Source: an uncultured Streptococcus sp. (GTDB lineage: Bacteria; Bacillota; Bacilli; Lactobacillales; Streptococcaceae). From it: DNA of 14,036 nt. Shown here one piece after another: positions 6,941 to 14,036 of the stretch (the first letter of the stretch is position 1; each line of letters begins with the position of its first letter). Under the pieces are notes generated by a model. It was not told the origin of the DNA. It worked only from the letters and a program-made list of their open reading frames with translations, and ran no database searches. A program made the translations under genes and the position numbers. Where the stretch lies: assembly GCA_916048145.1 (NCBI GenBank), contig CAJZGT010000017.1, positions 1 through 14,036 of the forward strand. The letters run 5' to 3'.

Positions 6941-6976
6941 GATAGAAATTTTACATAAAAGTTTTTAAACTCTCTA

Positions 6977-8194
6977 CTACTCCATCTTCACCTGTCCATT
7001 CATCAGCATTGGCAAGAGCCAGTCGCGAAGCTGGGTGAGTTCTTGGTTTTGTTGTTGATTGATGATTATATTCTCTAATATACTTTCAAATTTTTCAAAA
7101 ATTGAAGATAAATACTTATCTCTAGGCAGAATAACATTGATTGCTTTTAAATCTTTATCACTTAAATGACCTACTGTTGTTCTTGAGACTGATTTTTCTC
7201 GCAATTTGATAAAAGGTTCAATTTGATATTTAAGCACCATATTAGGTAATTTATCACTATTTACTTTTACAACTCGTTGATTAAGATAACAATCCTCTTT
7301 AATCCAATAATTCATATGGAAATTCCCATCCATACCAATTAAAACATCACCAACATTAATTTTATATTTATCTTCTACTTCTTCTGTAGAATAATTAGTG
7401 ATATCATTTCCAAGAATGTCTCTAATTCTAATCACTGGAACACCTTCGCCAATACTATTAAAATAATCAGTACTAAAAGGATATCCATATTGAACATCTG
7501 CAATATCAAAAAGATTCTCCACTCCCCACCCCTCTGGGATTTCACGTTTGAGTTCTGGGTGATAGACCATCTTTCCACCTGATGATTTGTAGGGTTTGCC
7601 ATTATGATCTGGAAAATCAAACTGCACAAACCAGTAGTCATAGAGGGCCTTAGCCATGGCTTCCAACTCTTGGTTGATTTGGTTGTTGGTTTGGATTTTT
7701 TGGTCAATATTATCTAATATTTTTGAAATTTTATTACAATCATCAGATATTTTTATCGGTAATTTCCCTATTGCTTCTTTTGTCAAAGCGTTTCTAGTTC
7801 CACCAACTTTAGATATCTGTAATAAGTACTTTTTCATGTATTGAAGATAATACATGACATATTTAGATTCCTCTGTATTCTTACATCGAATTATCGAAAC
7901 ATGTTGGTTTACTCTAGCTGGTAATATTTCTTCTGGAACAACTGTACATCTTGCAATAGAGTCACCAGTGATATTTAATAATATATCATTCTTTTCTACA
8001 ATTACATTATTTAACTTTTCTGCTTGATCATCATTTATAAAAGCCAAATTTTCTGTAGAAAAATCCATATCCAGAACATTTTGACTCCTGATAAAAGATA
8101 TTCCACTATCAGAATAGACAGAATTCCCACCTCTCGGAGTTGATCCACTTCCAATTTTAGACGTGATACTACTTAATGATTTCCACTCACTCAT
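6977..8194 (-). CDS. hsdS: Type I restriction-modification specificity subunit HsdS
   Basis: A 405-aa subunit that chooses the bipartite DNA target for methylation and cleavage by the HsdM/HsdR complex. Two target-recognition domains are seen: TRD1 about 1-150 and TRD2 about 223-365. Between them lies a conserved spacer (about 155-222) with a helix (NNQINQELEAMAKALYDYWF) and the segment HPELKREIPEGW. A shorter, related helix (NQQQNQELTQLRDWLLPML) closes the protein. The TRD-coding parts are AT-rich, while the spacer is closer to hsdM in composition, the usual mark of TRD exchange. AAGGGG precedes the ATG at 8194, which overlaps the hsdM stop by 8 nt. The target sequence cannot be read from this. 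No second hsdS or invertase is present here, so no phase-variable shuffling is evident. Confidence 0.95.
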   Translation of the reverse strand: MSEWKSLSSITSKIGSGSTPRGGNSVYSDSGISFIRSQNVLDMDFSTENLAFINDDQAEKLNNVIVEKNDILLNITGDSIARCTVVPEEILPARVNQHVSIIRCKNTEESKYVMYYLQYMKKYLLQISKVGGTRNALTKEAIGKLPIKISDDCNKISKILDNIDQKIQTNNQINQELEAMAKALYDYWFVQFDFPDHNGKPYKSSGGKMVYHPELKREIPEGWGVENLFDIADVQYGYPFSTDYFNSIGEGVPVIRIRDILGNDITNYSTEEVEDKYKINVGDVLIGMDGNFHMNYWIKEDCYLNQRVVKVNSDKLPNMVLKYQIEPFIKLREKSVSRTTVGHLSDKDLKAINVILPRDKYLSSIFEKFESILENIIINQQQNQELTQLRDWLLPMLMNGQVKME

Positions 8195-9791
8195 ACTTGA
8201 TCCCCTTCATTTGCCTTTCTATCTCCTGCTCCAGTGCATGCGATTGCTGGAAGAGGTCTGAGAGTTTGCTTTGAAAGGCGGTCATCTTAGCTTCAAACTC
8301 TTCTGCTGTGATGTCCACATAGTCGATTTTGATGTCAAAGTATTGACCTGCGCTGAGAGAGTAGTTTTTCTCCTTGATGTCCTCATAAGAGACGGTGACA
8401 GAAAAGTCCTCGACGGCTTCTTTCTTGATAAAGGTCTCGACGATCTTCTGCTCTTCTTCAGGAGAAAGCACGGTCTTTTGGTTCTTGCCTTCCTTGACCT
8501 TGGTTCCGAGGTTTGAGGCATCGATGAGGACGACATCGCCCTTGTTTTTCTTATCGATAAAAAGGATGGAAACGTTGGTTCCTGTTGTCGCAAAGATATT
8601 AGACGGCATAGAAACGACACCTGCCAGCATTTGATTATCCACCAAGTGTTGGCGGATGGTCTTGTCAATCCCTGACTGAGCAGTGATAAAGCCTGTCGGC
8701 AAGACAACGGCTGCCTGACCATCTGGTTTCAAGGAGTAGATGATATGCTGAACAAAGAGCTCGTAAATTGCCATCTTGTCCTTGGACTTGGCTGGAACCT
8801 TTGGCACACCTGCAAAGAAACGCTCACTGGCTTCTGGCAAGGTCTCCACTTGGTCACGCCACTCTGAAAAGTCCAACTTGAAAGGAGGGTTCGACACGAT
8901 ATAGTCCATCTTTTCAGGATGACGGTTAGCGATAATAGTATTTCCCTGTACGATATTATGAATGGAGTGTTGGAGACCATTCAAGATGAGGTTGAGACGG
9001 AGGAGATTGGATGACTTTTGTGAGATATCCTGACTGTAAACAGTGGTCTTATCCACACCGATACGACTAGCCAGGTTCATCAGCAAGGTTCCAGAACCAG
9101 CAGACGGGTCATAAATCCGCACGTTTGATGGTTTATCATCTCCTACCAAAATATCAGCGATAATCTTAGCCACAGAGTGAGGCGTGTAGTACTCAGCGTA
9201 CTTACCACCGCCATCTTTGTTGTAGTCCTTGATCATGTACTCAAAGAGAGTAGAGAAAAAGTCGAAGCCTTGTGAAAAAATGGTCTCATCAAACTTGACT
9301 CGTGCAAGGAGGTTGATGATAGCTTTTGCCACTTCGTTACGCTTACTGCTATCTGATATTGTGTCGGTAATCAGACGCTCATCAAATAGACGAATAGCTG
9401 TGTCGCCGTCTGTGTGAACGGAGAAGATATCATTATTGTCAATAGCGATCTGGTTGAGGGTATTTTCAAAAGTTTCGTAAAAAGTCGGCTCATTTTGCTG
9501 ACGGTGGAGGGTTTCGATCAACTGCTCTGGTTTGAGCCAAGCCGTACTTGTACCGATATCCTCCAAGAGCCAGTCATAGTCATCTTCACTCAAAGTCAAT
9601 AAGTTCTCATAAGTATTAACTTCATCTAGGCACTTTGCCTGATATAAAAACTTATCATTTAAAAATTTGTAGAGGAAGGACTGGGTAAGGAGTTTGTACT
9701 CACCCGCTTCCCCTCCTAGTCCTGCATGAGTAAAGACTGCTTTCAAATCATCTACCAAGTCTTGGACTTGGACTTTGTATGTTTCATTCAT
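8187..9791 (-). CDS. hsdM: Type I restriction-modification methyltransferase HsdM
   Basis: A 534-aa N6-adenine DNA methyltransferase that works as M2S for modification and within R2M2S for restriction. Visible parts: an N-terminal helical domain (about 1-140), the conserved GKYAEYYTP (196-204), the AdoMet-binding motif I DPSAGSGT (228-235) and the catalytic motif IV NPPF (301-304). A C-terminal helix contacts HsdS. Length and motifs are complete, and no frameshift is seen. The ATG at 9791 overlaps the hsdR stop by one base (TAATG), and its end overlaps hsdS by 8 nt, so all three subunits should be made together. Subunit sizes (HsdR 1020, HsdM 534) are like the EcoR124 (type IC) group; that assignment is tentative. 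Confidence 0.97.
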   Translation of the reverse strand: MNETYKVQVQDLVDDLKAVFTHAGLGGEAGEYKLLTQSFLYKFLNDKFLYQAKCLDEVNTYENLLTLSEDDYDWLLEDIGTSTAWLKPEQLIETLHRQQNEPTFYETFENTLNQIAIDNNDIFSVHTDGDTAIRLFDERLITDTISDSSKRNEVAKAIINLLARVKFDETIFSQGFDFFSTLFEYMIKDYNKDGGGKYAEYYTPHSVAKIIADILVGDDKPSNVRIYDPSAGSGTLLMNLASRIGVDKTTVYSQDISQKSSNLLRLNLILNGLQHSIHNIVQGNTIIANRHPEKMDYIVSNPPFKLDFSEWRDQVETLPEASERFFAGVPKVPAKSKDKMAIYELFVQHIIYSLKPDGQAAVVLPTGFITAQSGIDKTIRQHLVDNQMLAGVVSMPSNIFATTGTNVSILFIDKKNKGDVVLIDASNLGTKVKEGKNQKTVLSPEEEQKIVETFIKKEAVEDFSVTVSYEDIKEKNYSLSAGQYFDIKIDYVDITAEEFEAKMTAFQSKLSDLFQQSHALEQEIERQMKGIKYE

Positions 9792-12700
9792 TAGTGTTGG
9801 TATTCCTCTTCATATCCTTCAAATAACGACTCGACGATATAATTAAAATCCTGTCTTGTCAAACTACTTGCAGATTGGTTAGTTTTCATTTCAATCCGAG
9901 CTTCTTCTCGAATCATTTTCTTGAGAAAGTCCTCGTTATCGAGCACTCCTTGATTTTGACCGATTTTACGGTCTAGTCTGACTTTAGAACCCTTGATAAC
10001 ATGGTAAATAGCAGGAAAATCACTGACCATAGTCGAGTTGGTTACGTGTTTGTAGGAACGTGCTGCCATTTCATCTCCGTCAAAATTCATAGTCAAACGT
10101 CTCATATGAGTATGATAATCTTCCACTGACTTAAAGAGCTCTTCGTACTCTTTTTGAATTTCTTTGATGTTTTCCATAGTGTAGCCTTCTTGCCCATGAA
10201 TCAGGTGTTTTTTCATGATGCGCTGGAATTCTTCGTAGAGAAAAACCCACTCAGGATCTTTTTCATCTCGTTGACCTTGGATGCCCCTAGCGACTCGACA
10301 CTTCAAATCTTCTAGGTCATTGGCTGCTAGACGAAGTTCTTCCTCCGCAATCTTGACAAAACTAAAACTGGTCTCAGACATGGCAAGATTTAAAAGGGTG
10401 CGACTAGAAAAATCAGATGGCTTATCTATTAGGGACAAGGTCAGCAAGCGTCTTGAAATCACATTAAGCAGAGTTGCAATCTGAGTAATATCAATCTGTT
10501 CGAGCAAATGGTTATGACCAAGTAAGCGGGCGATATTATAGTATTGCTTAACCGATTCTAAAGCTTTTCGGAGTTCATTTAGTTGCTTTCTATCCTTGAT
10601 ATCATCAATTGATTGAGAAAAGAACTCTAGATTAGAGGTTGGATAGTCCATGAGGATGCGCTCTGTCTTGCTTAGTTCCTGAGAAATTTCCTCCGCGGGC
10701 ACAAAGAGCGAGCCAAACACATCCTCTCCATTTTCCCCAGTCAGGGTCGTATCATACTCTTGATTGAGTTCTTCTAGATAAGCACGATTAGTTTTGTCAA
10801 ATTCTTTAGAAATATCCGCAAAATCAACTACATATCCAAAAAGATAGTCCTTGTAAGGACGATTCACACGAGTCAAAGTCTGGAGAAGATTATGAGCCTT
10901 AATCTTGCGTCCTAGATAGAGACGCTTGAGGCGGGGCGCATCAAAACCTGTCAGGAGCATCGAATAGACGATGATGAGGTCAATCTTACCTTCCTTATAG
11001 GTATCCACCTTTTCTTTTTTCTCCTCCTTATCTCCCTCATCATGGAGAATGAGAGCAGAGGTCAAGTTGGTTGTCCCAGCTTTGCGTCGTTCTTCTAACT
11101 GCTTTTCAAGCTCACGCGCCTGCTTGGACGAATCACAGACAATCATGCCACCAATGGTCTGGTCATCAAAAACCAAATCACGCGCACGATTAAAGTCCTC
11201 CAGGATAAAATCAAGCATAGGTTCCACATAGTGCGGATGAGCAAAGATATCTTCTTTTGACAGATCTCCACGTTGGATTTCTTCATTGATTGCTCTGAGA
11301 TTATCTTTATAGGACGTCTCGATATCTTCTCGCATCAAACGCAAGGTAAAACCATCATCTATAGACTGATTGTAGTAGTATTTATGGATATAATCCCCAA
11401 AAATATCACGTGTGGTCGCATGACTTTCCTTAGTTTTGCGATCTTTCTTATAAGTAATTAAAGGAGTTCCTGTCAGAGCAATCTTGATTGCATTGGTATC
11501 TGCTTGGTATAGATTTGGCAGATAGGAACCTCGTTCGTTATAAGAGCGATGGGCTTCATCGATAAAGTAGATATTTTGACGATTAAGGTCATAGCCTGAA
11601 CGGTCGGTCAGGTCTGAATCATCCTTAAACTTCTGGATATTGACCACAGCCACATCATAGCCATCTTGTTTTTGATTGAGTTCTCGAGGATTGTTGATGC
11701 GCTTAACTTTTATACCTCTTTTGGTAAATTCCTTAAAGGCCTGATCTGCCAAGTCCAAGCGATCAACGACAAAGTAAAACTGAGGAACAATCCCCTGTTT
11801 TGAGAAATAATTGGTCAGATAGCGGATATTGAAGAAAGCTAAGGCTGTCTTACCTGAGCCCTGTGTATGCCAGATAACGCCCTTCTTGATACCTCTTGCG
11901 ATAGCCCCTTCGATAGCACGAGTTGCAAAATACTGCGGATAGCGCATGACATGCTTCTGCAATTGTATCTGACCTTCCTTACTTTCTTCCTCTACATATA
12001 CCAGCCCAAAGCGAAGCATGAAAAGCAGGCGTTCTTTTTGATACAAAGAAGACAGGAAAGTATTGCAAGGAGTGTCGGGCTGTAAGTTTGTTGTAAATTC
12101 TGGTTGAGATTTGAGAGCAAAACGCTTCACATCCTCAAGTACAAAATCAATTTGTTCATCTCTTAAAGGTACAATTGAATTCAGAAAATCTACTTCTCTT
12201 TCTTCCTTGAAAGCATTAAACTTGGTTTTTGAATAGGCATTTGAACCGTAGTAAGAACCCTGTTTTTGTTGACCTTGGCCACTAATATAAGGTAAATTAT
12301 CTGATAAAGCTATCAATTGAGTAATATTGTTAAAACGACGGAACTTACGATTTTCAAAACGGTATCTGGTTCTGTCCTGTTCTGACTGAATCCCTGTCTT
12401 TCCATCACGGATAGCATTGGGTTGTTTAACTTCGATATAAGAAAGGGGAAGTCCATTGATAAAGACAACTATATCCGGGCGAAATTCATCTTGTCCATTT
12501 TGACAAGTGACTTCAAGCGCCAGATGGAAGGTATTGGCTTCAGGATTTTCCCAATCGATATAAACAGCACCTTCTTGTCCCTGTATCCTTTTAAAGAAGG
12601 AGCGCCCTAAATCATTTTGATCCAATTCCAGCTTGATATTGGCCAATTCTCTCTCAAAATCTTCATCTGTTAAATAGTTATTAAATGTTAAAAATTGCTC

Positions 12701-12853
12701 CTTAAAAACAGATACAAGAATATTGGTATCTGGGTCTCTTTCTTCAATTTCTTTACTATTACGAGAAAGATAGGTATAACCCATTCGCATCAAATGCAGA
12801 GCTGCTGGGATTTGTACTCTTGTTAATTCAGAAAAATCTTTTCGTCTTGCCAT
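9791..12853 (-). CDS. hsdR: Type I restriction endonuclease/translocase HsdR
   Basis: A 1020-aa motor and nuclease subunit. It pulls DNA with ATP hydrolysis and cuts at a distance when the HsdS site is unmethylated. An N-terminal PD-(D/E)xK nuclease shows Asp127 (FRPDIVV) and Glu141-x-Lys143 (YIEVKQ). The SF2 helicase follows: Walker A QGSGKT (331-336), DEAH (432-435), TGTP (461-464) and a motif VI-like TLTRVNRPY. A C-terminal helical region completes it. All key residues are present, so it should be active. The ATG at 12853 has AAGGAAGG 6 nt upstream. It is first in the operon and has its own promoter in the divergent gap to the TVP38-family gene. Confidence 0.97.
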   Translation of the reverse strand: MARRKDFSELTRVQIPAALHLMRMGYTYLSRNSKEIEERDPDTNILVSVFKEQFLTFNNYLTDEDFERELANIKLELDQNDLGRSFFKRIQGQEGAVYIDWENPEANTFHLALEVTCQNGQDEFRPDIVVFINGLPLSYIEVKQPNAIRDGKTGIQSEQDRTRYRFENRKFRRFNNITQLIALSDNLPYISGQGQQKQGSYYGSNAYSKTKFNAFKEEREVDFLNSIVPLRDEQIDFVLEDVKRFALKSQPEFTTNLQPDTPCNTFLSSLYQKERLLFMLRFGLVYVEEESKEGQIQLQKHVMRYPQYFATRAIEGAIARGIKKGVIWHTQGSGKTALAFFNIRYLTNYFSKQGIVPQFYFVVDRLDLADQAFKEFTKRGIKVKRINNPRELNQKQDGYDVAVVNIQKFKDDSDLTDRSGYDLNRQNIYFIDEAHRSYNERGSYLPNLYQADTNAIKIALTGTPLITYKKDRKTKESHATTRDIFGDYIHKYYYNQSIDDGFTLRLMREDIETSYKDNLRAINEEIQRGDLSKEDIFAHPHYVEPMLDFILEDFNRARDLVFDDQTIGGMIVCDSSKQARELEKQLEERRKAGTTNLTSALILHDEGDKEEKKEKVDTYKEGKIDLIIVYSMLLTGFDAPRLKRLYLGRKIKAHNLLQTLTRVNRPYKDYLFGYVVDFADISKEFDKTNRAYLEELNQEYDTTLTGENGEDVFGSLFVPAEEISQELSKTERILMDYPTSNLEFFSQSIDDIKDRKQLNELRKALESVKQYYNIARLLGHNHLLEQIDITQIATLLNVISRRLLTLSLIDKPSDFSSRTLLNLAMSETSFSFVKIAEEELRLAANDLEDLKCRVARGIQGQRDEKDPEWVFLYEEFQRIMKKHLIHGQEGYTMENIKEIQKEYEELFKSVEDYHTHMRRLTMNFDGDEMAARSYKHVTNSTMVSDFPAIYHVIKGSKVRLDRKIGQNQGVLDNEDFLKKMIREEARIEMKTNQSASSLTRQDFNYIVESLFEGYEEEYQH

Positions 12854-12921
12854 CGCAAACCTTCCTTACGTTTCATTTTAACTATTCATATCCTGAAATT
12901 TCCAAATTTTATACTAGGTCT

Positions 12922-12927
12922 ATTATA
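12922..12927 (-). promoter_or_regulatory. Candidate hsdRMS promoter (extended -10)
   Basis: A perfect TATAAT (12922-12927) on the minus strand preceded by TGT, giving the extended -10 pattern TGnTATAAT about 69 nt before the hsdR ATG. No good -35 stands 16-18 nt ahead, which an extended -10 can tolerate. A second TATAAA (12908-12913) lies closer to the gene. No operator-like palindrome is obvious. Confidence 0.55.
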
Positions 12928-12998
12928 ACATGTTTAACCTCAAATTCCATCACTCTTCCCATCGCAAAAGCAATCTTCCCCCTTTCTCTTCCAAAATA

Positions 12999-13007
12999 TG
13001 GTATAGT
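12999..13007 (+). promoter_or_regulatory. Candidate promoter of the TVP38-family gene (extended -10)
   Basis: TGG followed by TATAGT (13002-13007) fits TGnTATAAT and stands about 30 nt before the ATG at 13036. A second candidate, TATACT, starts at 13014 but is close to the ribosome site. The -35 is poor for both. It is divergent from the hsdR promoter about 75 bp away. Confidence 0.5.
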
Positions 13008-13035
13008 AGAGTTATACTATCTATGAGGAGTTTAC

Positions 13036-13653
13036 ATGTCACAGGATAAACAAATGAAAGCTGTTTCTCCCCTTCTACAGCAAGTTATCAACATCTCATC
13101 TATTGTAGGTGGGGTTGGGAGTTTGATTTTCTGTATTTGGGCTTATCAGGCTGGGATTTTACAGTCTAAGGAAACCCTCTCTGCCTTTATCCAGCAGGCA
13201 GGCATCTGGGGGCCACCTCTCTTTATATTTTTACAGATTTTACAGACGGTCGTTCCTATCATTCCTGGGGCCTTGACCTCAGTGGCTGGGGTCTTTATCT
13301 ACGGTCACATCATCGGGACAATCTACAACTATATCGGTATCGTGATTGGCTGTGCCATTATCTTTTATCTGGTGCGCCTCTATGGGGCCGCCTTTGTCCA
13401 GTCTGTCGTCAGCAAGCGCACCTACGACAAGTATATCGGCTGGTTGGATAAGGGTAATCGTTTTGACCGTTTCTTTATTTTTATGATGATTTGGCCCATT
13501 AGTCCAGCTGACTTTCTCTGTATGCTGGCTGCCCTGACCAAGATGAGTTTCAAGCGCTATATGACCATCATCATTCTGACCAAACCCTTTACCCTCGTGG
13601 TTTATACCTACGGTCTGACCTATATTATTGACTTTTTCTGGCAAATGCTTTGA
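13036..13653 (+). CDS. TVP38/TMEM64 (DedA-like, VTT-domain) membrane protein
   Basis: A 205-aa polytopic membrane protein of the VTT/SNARE-associated (DedA-like) family. Relatives are thought to move lipids across the bilayer, but the substrate of this one is not known. Hydrophobic segments lie at about 16-38, 58-78, 79-115, 144-166 and 176-203. The family core is the re-entrant VPIIPGALTSVAGVFIYG (73-90) and, later, WPISPADFLCMLAALTKMS (153-171). GAGGAG 5 nt before the ATG at 13036 supports the start. It is the only plus-strand gene, divergent from hsdR and convergent with scrK. It appears to be chromosomal background rather than part of the restriction island. Confidence 0.9.
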   Translation: MSQDKQMKAVSPLLQQVINISSIVGGVGSLIFCIWAYQAGILQSKETLSAFIQQAGIWGPPLFIFLQILQTVVPIIPGALTSVAGVFIYGHIIGTIYNYIGIVIGCAIIFYLVRLYGAAFVQSVVSKRTYDKYIGWLDKGNRFDRFFIFMMIWPISPADFLCMLAALTKMSFKRYMTIIILTKPFTLVVYTYGLTYIIDFFWQML

Positions 13654-13660
13654 CACGTAA

Positions 13661-13690
13661 AAAATCCGTTTGGTTTCCCAAGCGGATTTT
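13661..13690. terminator. Bidirectional terminator between convergent genes
   Basis: Arms AAAATCCGTTTGG (13661-13673) and CCAAGCGGATTTT (13678-13690) form a 13-bp stem with one wobble and a 4-nt loop. T-runs follow on both strands (TTTTTT on minus, TTTT on plus), so it can end both the TVP38-family gene and the fructokinase gene. Confidence 0.9.
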
Positions 13691-13695
13691 GTGCT

Positions 13696-14036
13696 TTATT
13701 TTGAAACTTCTTTTGCAAGTACAAAGTTTCCAAGAGTAGCAGAACCATTTCCTGCGACTGCTGGTGTCACGATGTATTCACGCACATCTGGTACTGGTAG
13801 GTAGCCGTTGAGAAGAGCTGTAAATTTCTCACGGACACGGTCCAGCATGTGTTGTTGAGCCATTACCCCACCACCAAAGACGATTACGTCTGGGCGGAAA
13901 GTCACTGTAGCATTGACCGCAGCTTGAGCGATATAGTAGGCTTGAACATCCCAGACAGAGCTGTTGAGTTCAATGTTTTCACCACGTACACCTGTACGAG
14001 CTTCCAAACTTGGACCAGCTGCATAGCCTTCCAGAC
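13696..14036 (-). CDS. scrK: ROK-family fructokinase, C-terminal part (5' end outside window)
   Basis: The last 113 codons of a sugar kinase of the ROK family, whose members are near 290 aa. Fructokinases of this type phosphorylate fructose with ATP, often in sucrose use. The visible frame runs straight to the window edge, beginning LEGYAAGPSLEARTG, the stretch that follows the zinc-binding Cys of ROK fructokinases. It continues with WDVQAYYIAQAAVNAT, the nucleotide-binding DVIVFGGGVM, and the closing TPAVAGNGSATLGNF. The match to streptococcal ScrK is by memory of that C-terminus. Substrate preference cannot be proven from this part, and other ROK hexokinases are possible. The bidirectional terminator follows its stop. 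Confidence 0.8.
   Translation of the reverse strand, partial: LEGYAAGPSLEARTGVRGENIELNSSVWDVQAYYIAQAAVNATVTFRPDVIVFGGGVMAQQHMLDRVREKFTALLNGYLPVPDVREYIVTPAVAGNGSATLGNFVLAKEVSK

Noticed and set aside
6945..6972. A short inverted repeat AGTTT/AAACT after hsdS considered as a terminator.
   Set aside because: The stem is only about 5 A-T-rich pairs with a weak U-run; not enough to claim termination before the Ntn-like gene.
6977..8194. A phase-variable, inverting hsdS locus as in some pneumococci.
   Set aside because: Only one hsdS is present, with no truncated second copy, no recombinase gene and no long inverted repeats in the window.
8282..8722. A 146-codon open frame on the minus strand inside hsdM, in another frame.
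   Set aside because: It lies wholly within the intact hsdM frame and its composition is that of a shifted coding frame, rich in Ser, Arg and Lys with no domain.
13279..13656. A 125-codon minus-strand open frame opposite the TVP38-family gene.
   Set aside because: It is antisense to the clear membrane-protein frame and unusually rich in His and Asp, as expected for an antisense shadow of hydrophobic codons.
1..14036. tRNA or rRNA genes, CRISPR arrays, insertion sequences, BOX or RUP repeats.
   Set aside because: I looked through the gaps and saw no cloverleaf, regularly spaced repeat, transposase-like protein or known streptococcal repeat; a dedicated search could still find a degraded copy.

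Overview
The window looks like chromosome from a mitis-group Streptococcus (S. mitis, S. oralis or S. pneumoniae-like). I infer this from recognisable streptococcal MetE/MetF, HigBA, TVP38-family and ScrK-type proteins, strong AAGGAG-type ribosome binding sites, and a streptococcal MET-box operator ahead of metE. No database search was possible, so the species is a judgement. All genes except one lie on the minus strand.

Layout from left to right, with transcription running right to left: (1) metF (cut by the left edge) and metE, a methionine-synthesis operon with a perfect 21-bp palindromic MET-box upstream. (2) higB-higA, a type II toxin-antitoxin pair with its own promoter, a palindrome over the -10, and a terminator just before the met operator. 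(3) A Pyr_excise-family (T4 endonuclease V-like) gene and a DUF1722/YbgA gene that overlap each other and end at a clear terminator. (4) A very AT-rich stretch holding three accessory genes: a HigA/VapI-like HTH protein, a single-span membrane protein of unknown function, and a small protein whose N-terminus has the layout of a proteasome/HslV-type Ntn hydrolase. (5) An intact type I restriction-modification operon in the order hsdR, hsdM, hsdS, with overlapping R/M and M/S junctions. (6) Divergent from hsdR, on the plus strand, a TVP38/DedA-like membrane protein. (7) Convergent with it across a bidirectional terminator, the C-terminal part of a ROK fructokinase (scrK), cut by the right edge.

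The hsd operon, the three accessory genes, the repair-like pair and higBA are all co-directional, so the middle of the window reads as a small defence or accessory island between housekeeping genes. The three AT-rich genes follow hsdS with no strong terminator seen before or between them. They could therefore be co-expressed with the restriction system and read into the DUF1722/Pyr_excise pair, ending at the terminator near 4013-4038.

The best candidate for something undescribed is the Ntn-hydrolase-like gene (6309-6923), together with the membrane protein and the HTH gene behind it. The Ntn call rests on the spacing of Ser1, Asp17, Lys34 and Gly48 counted from a well-constrained TTG start. 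Its partners and substrate are unknown.
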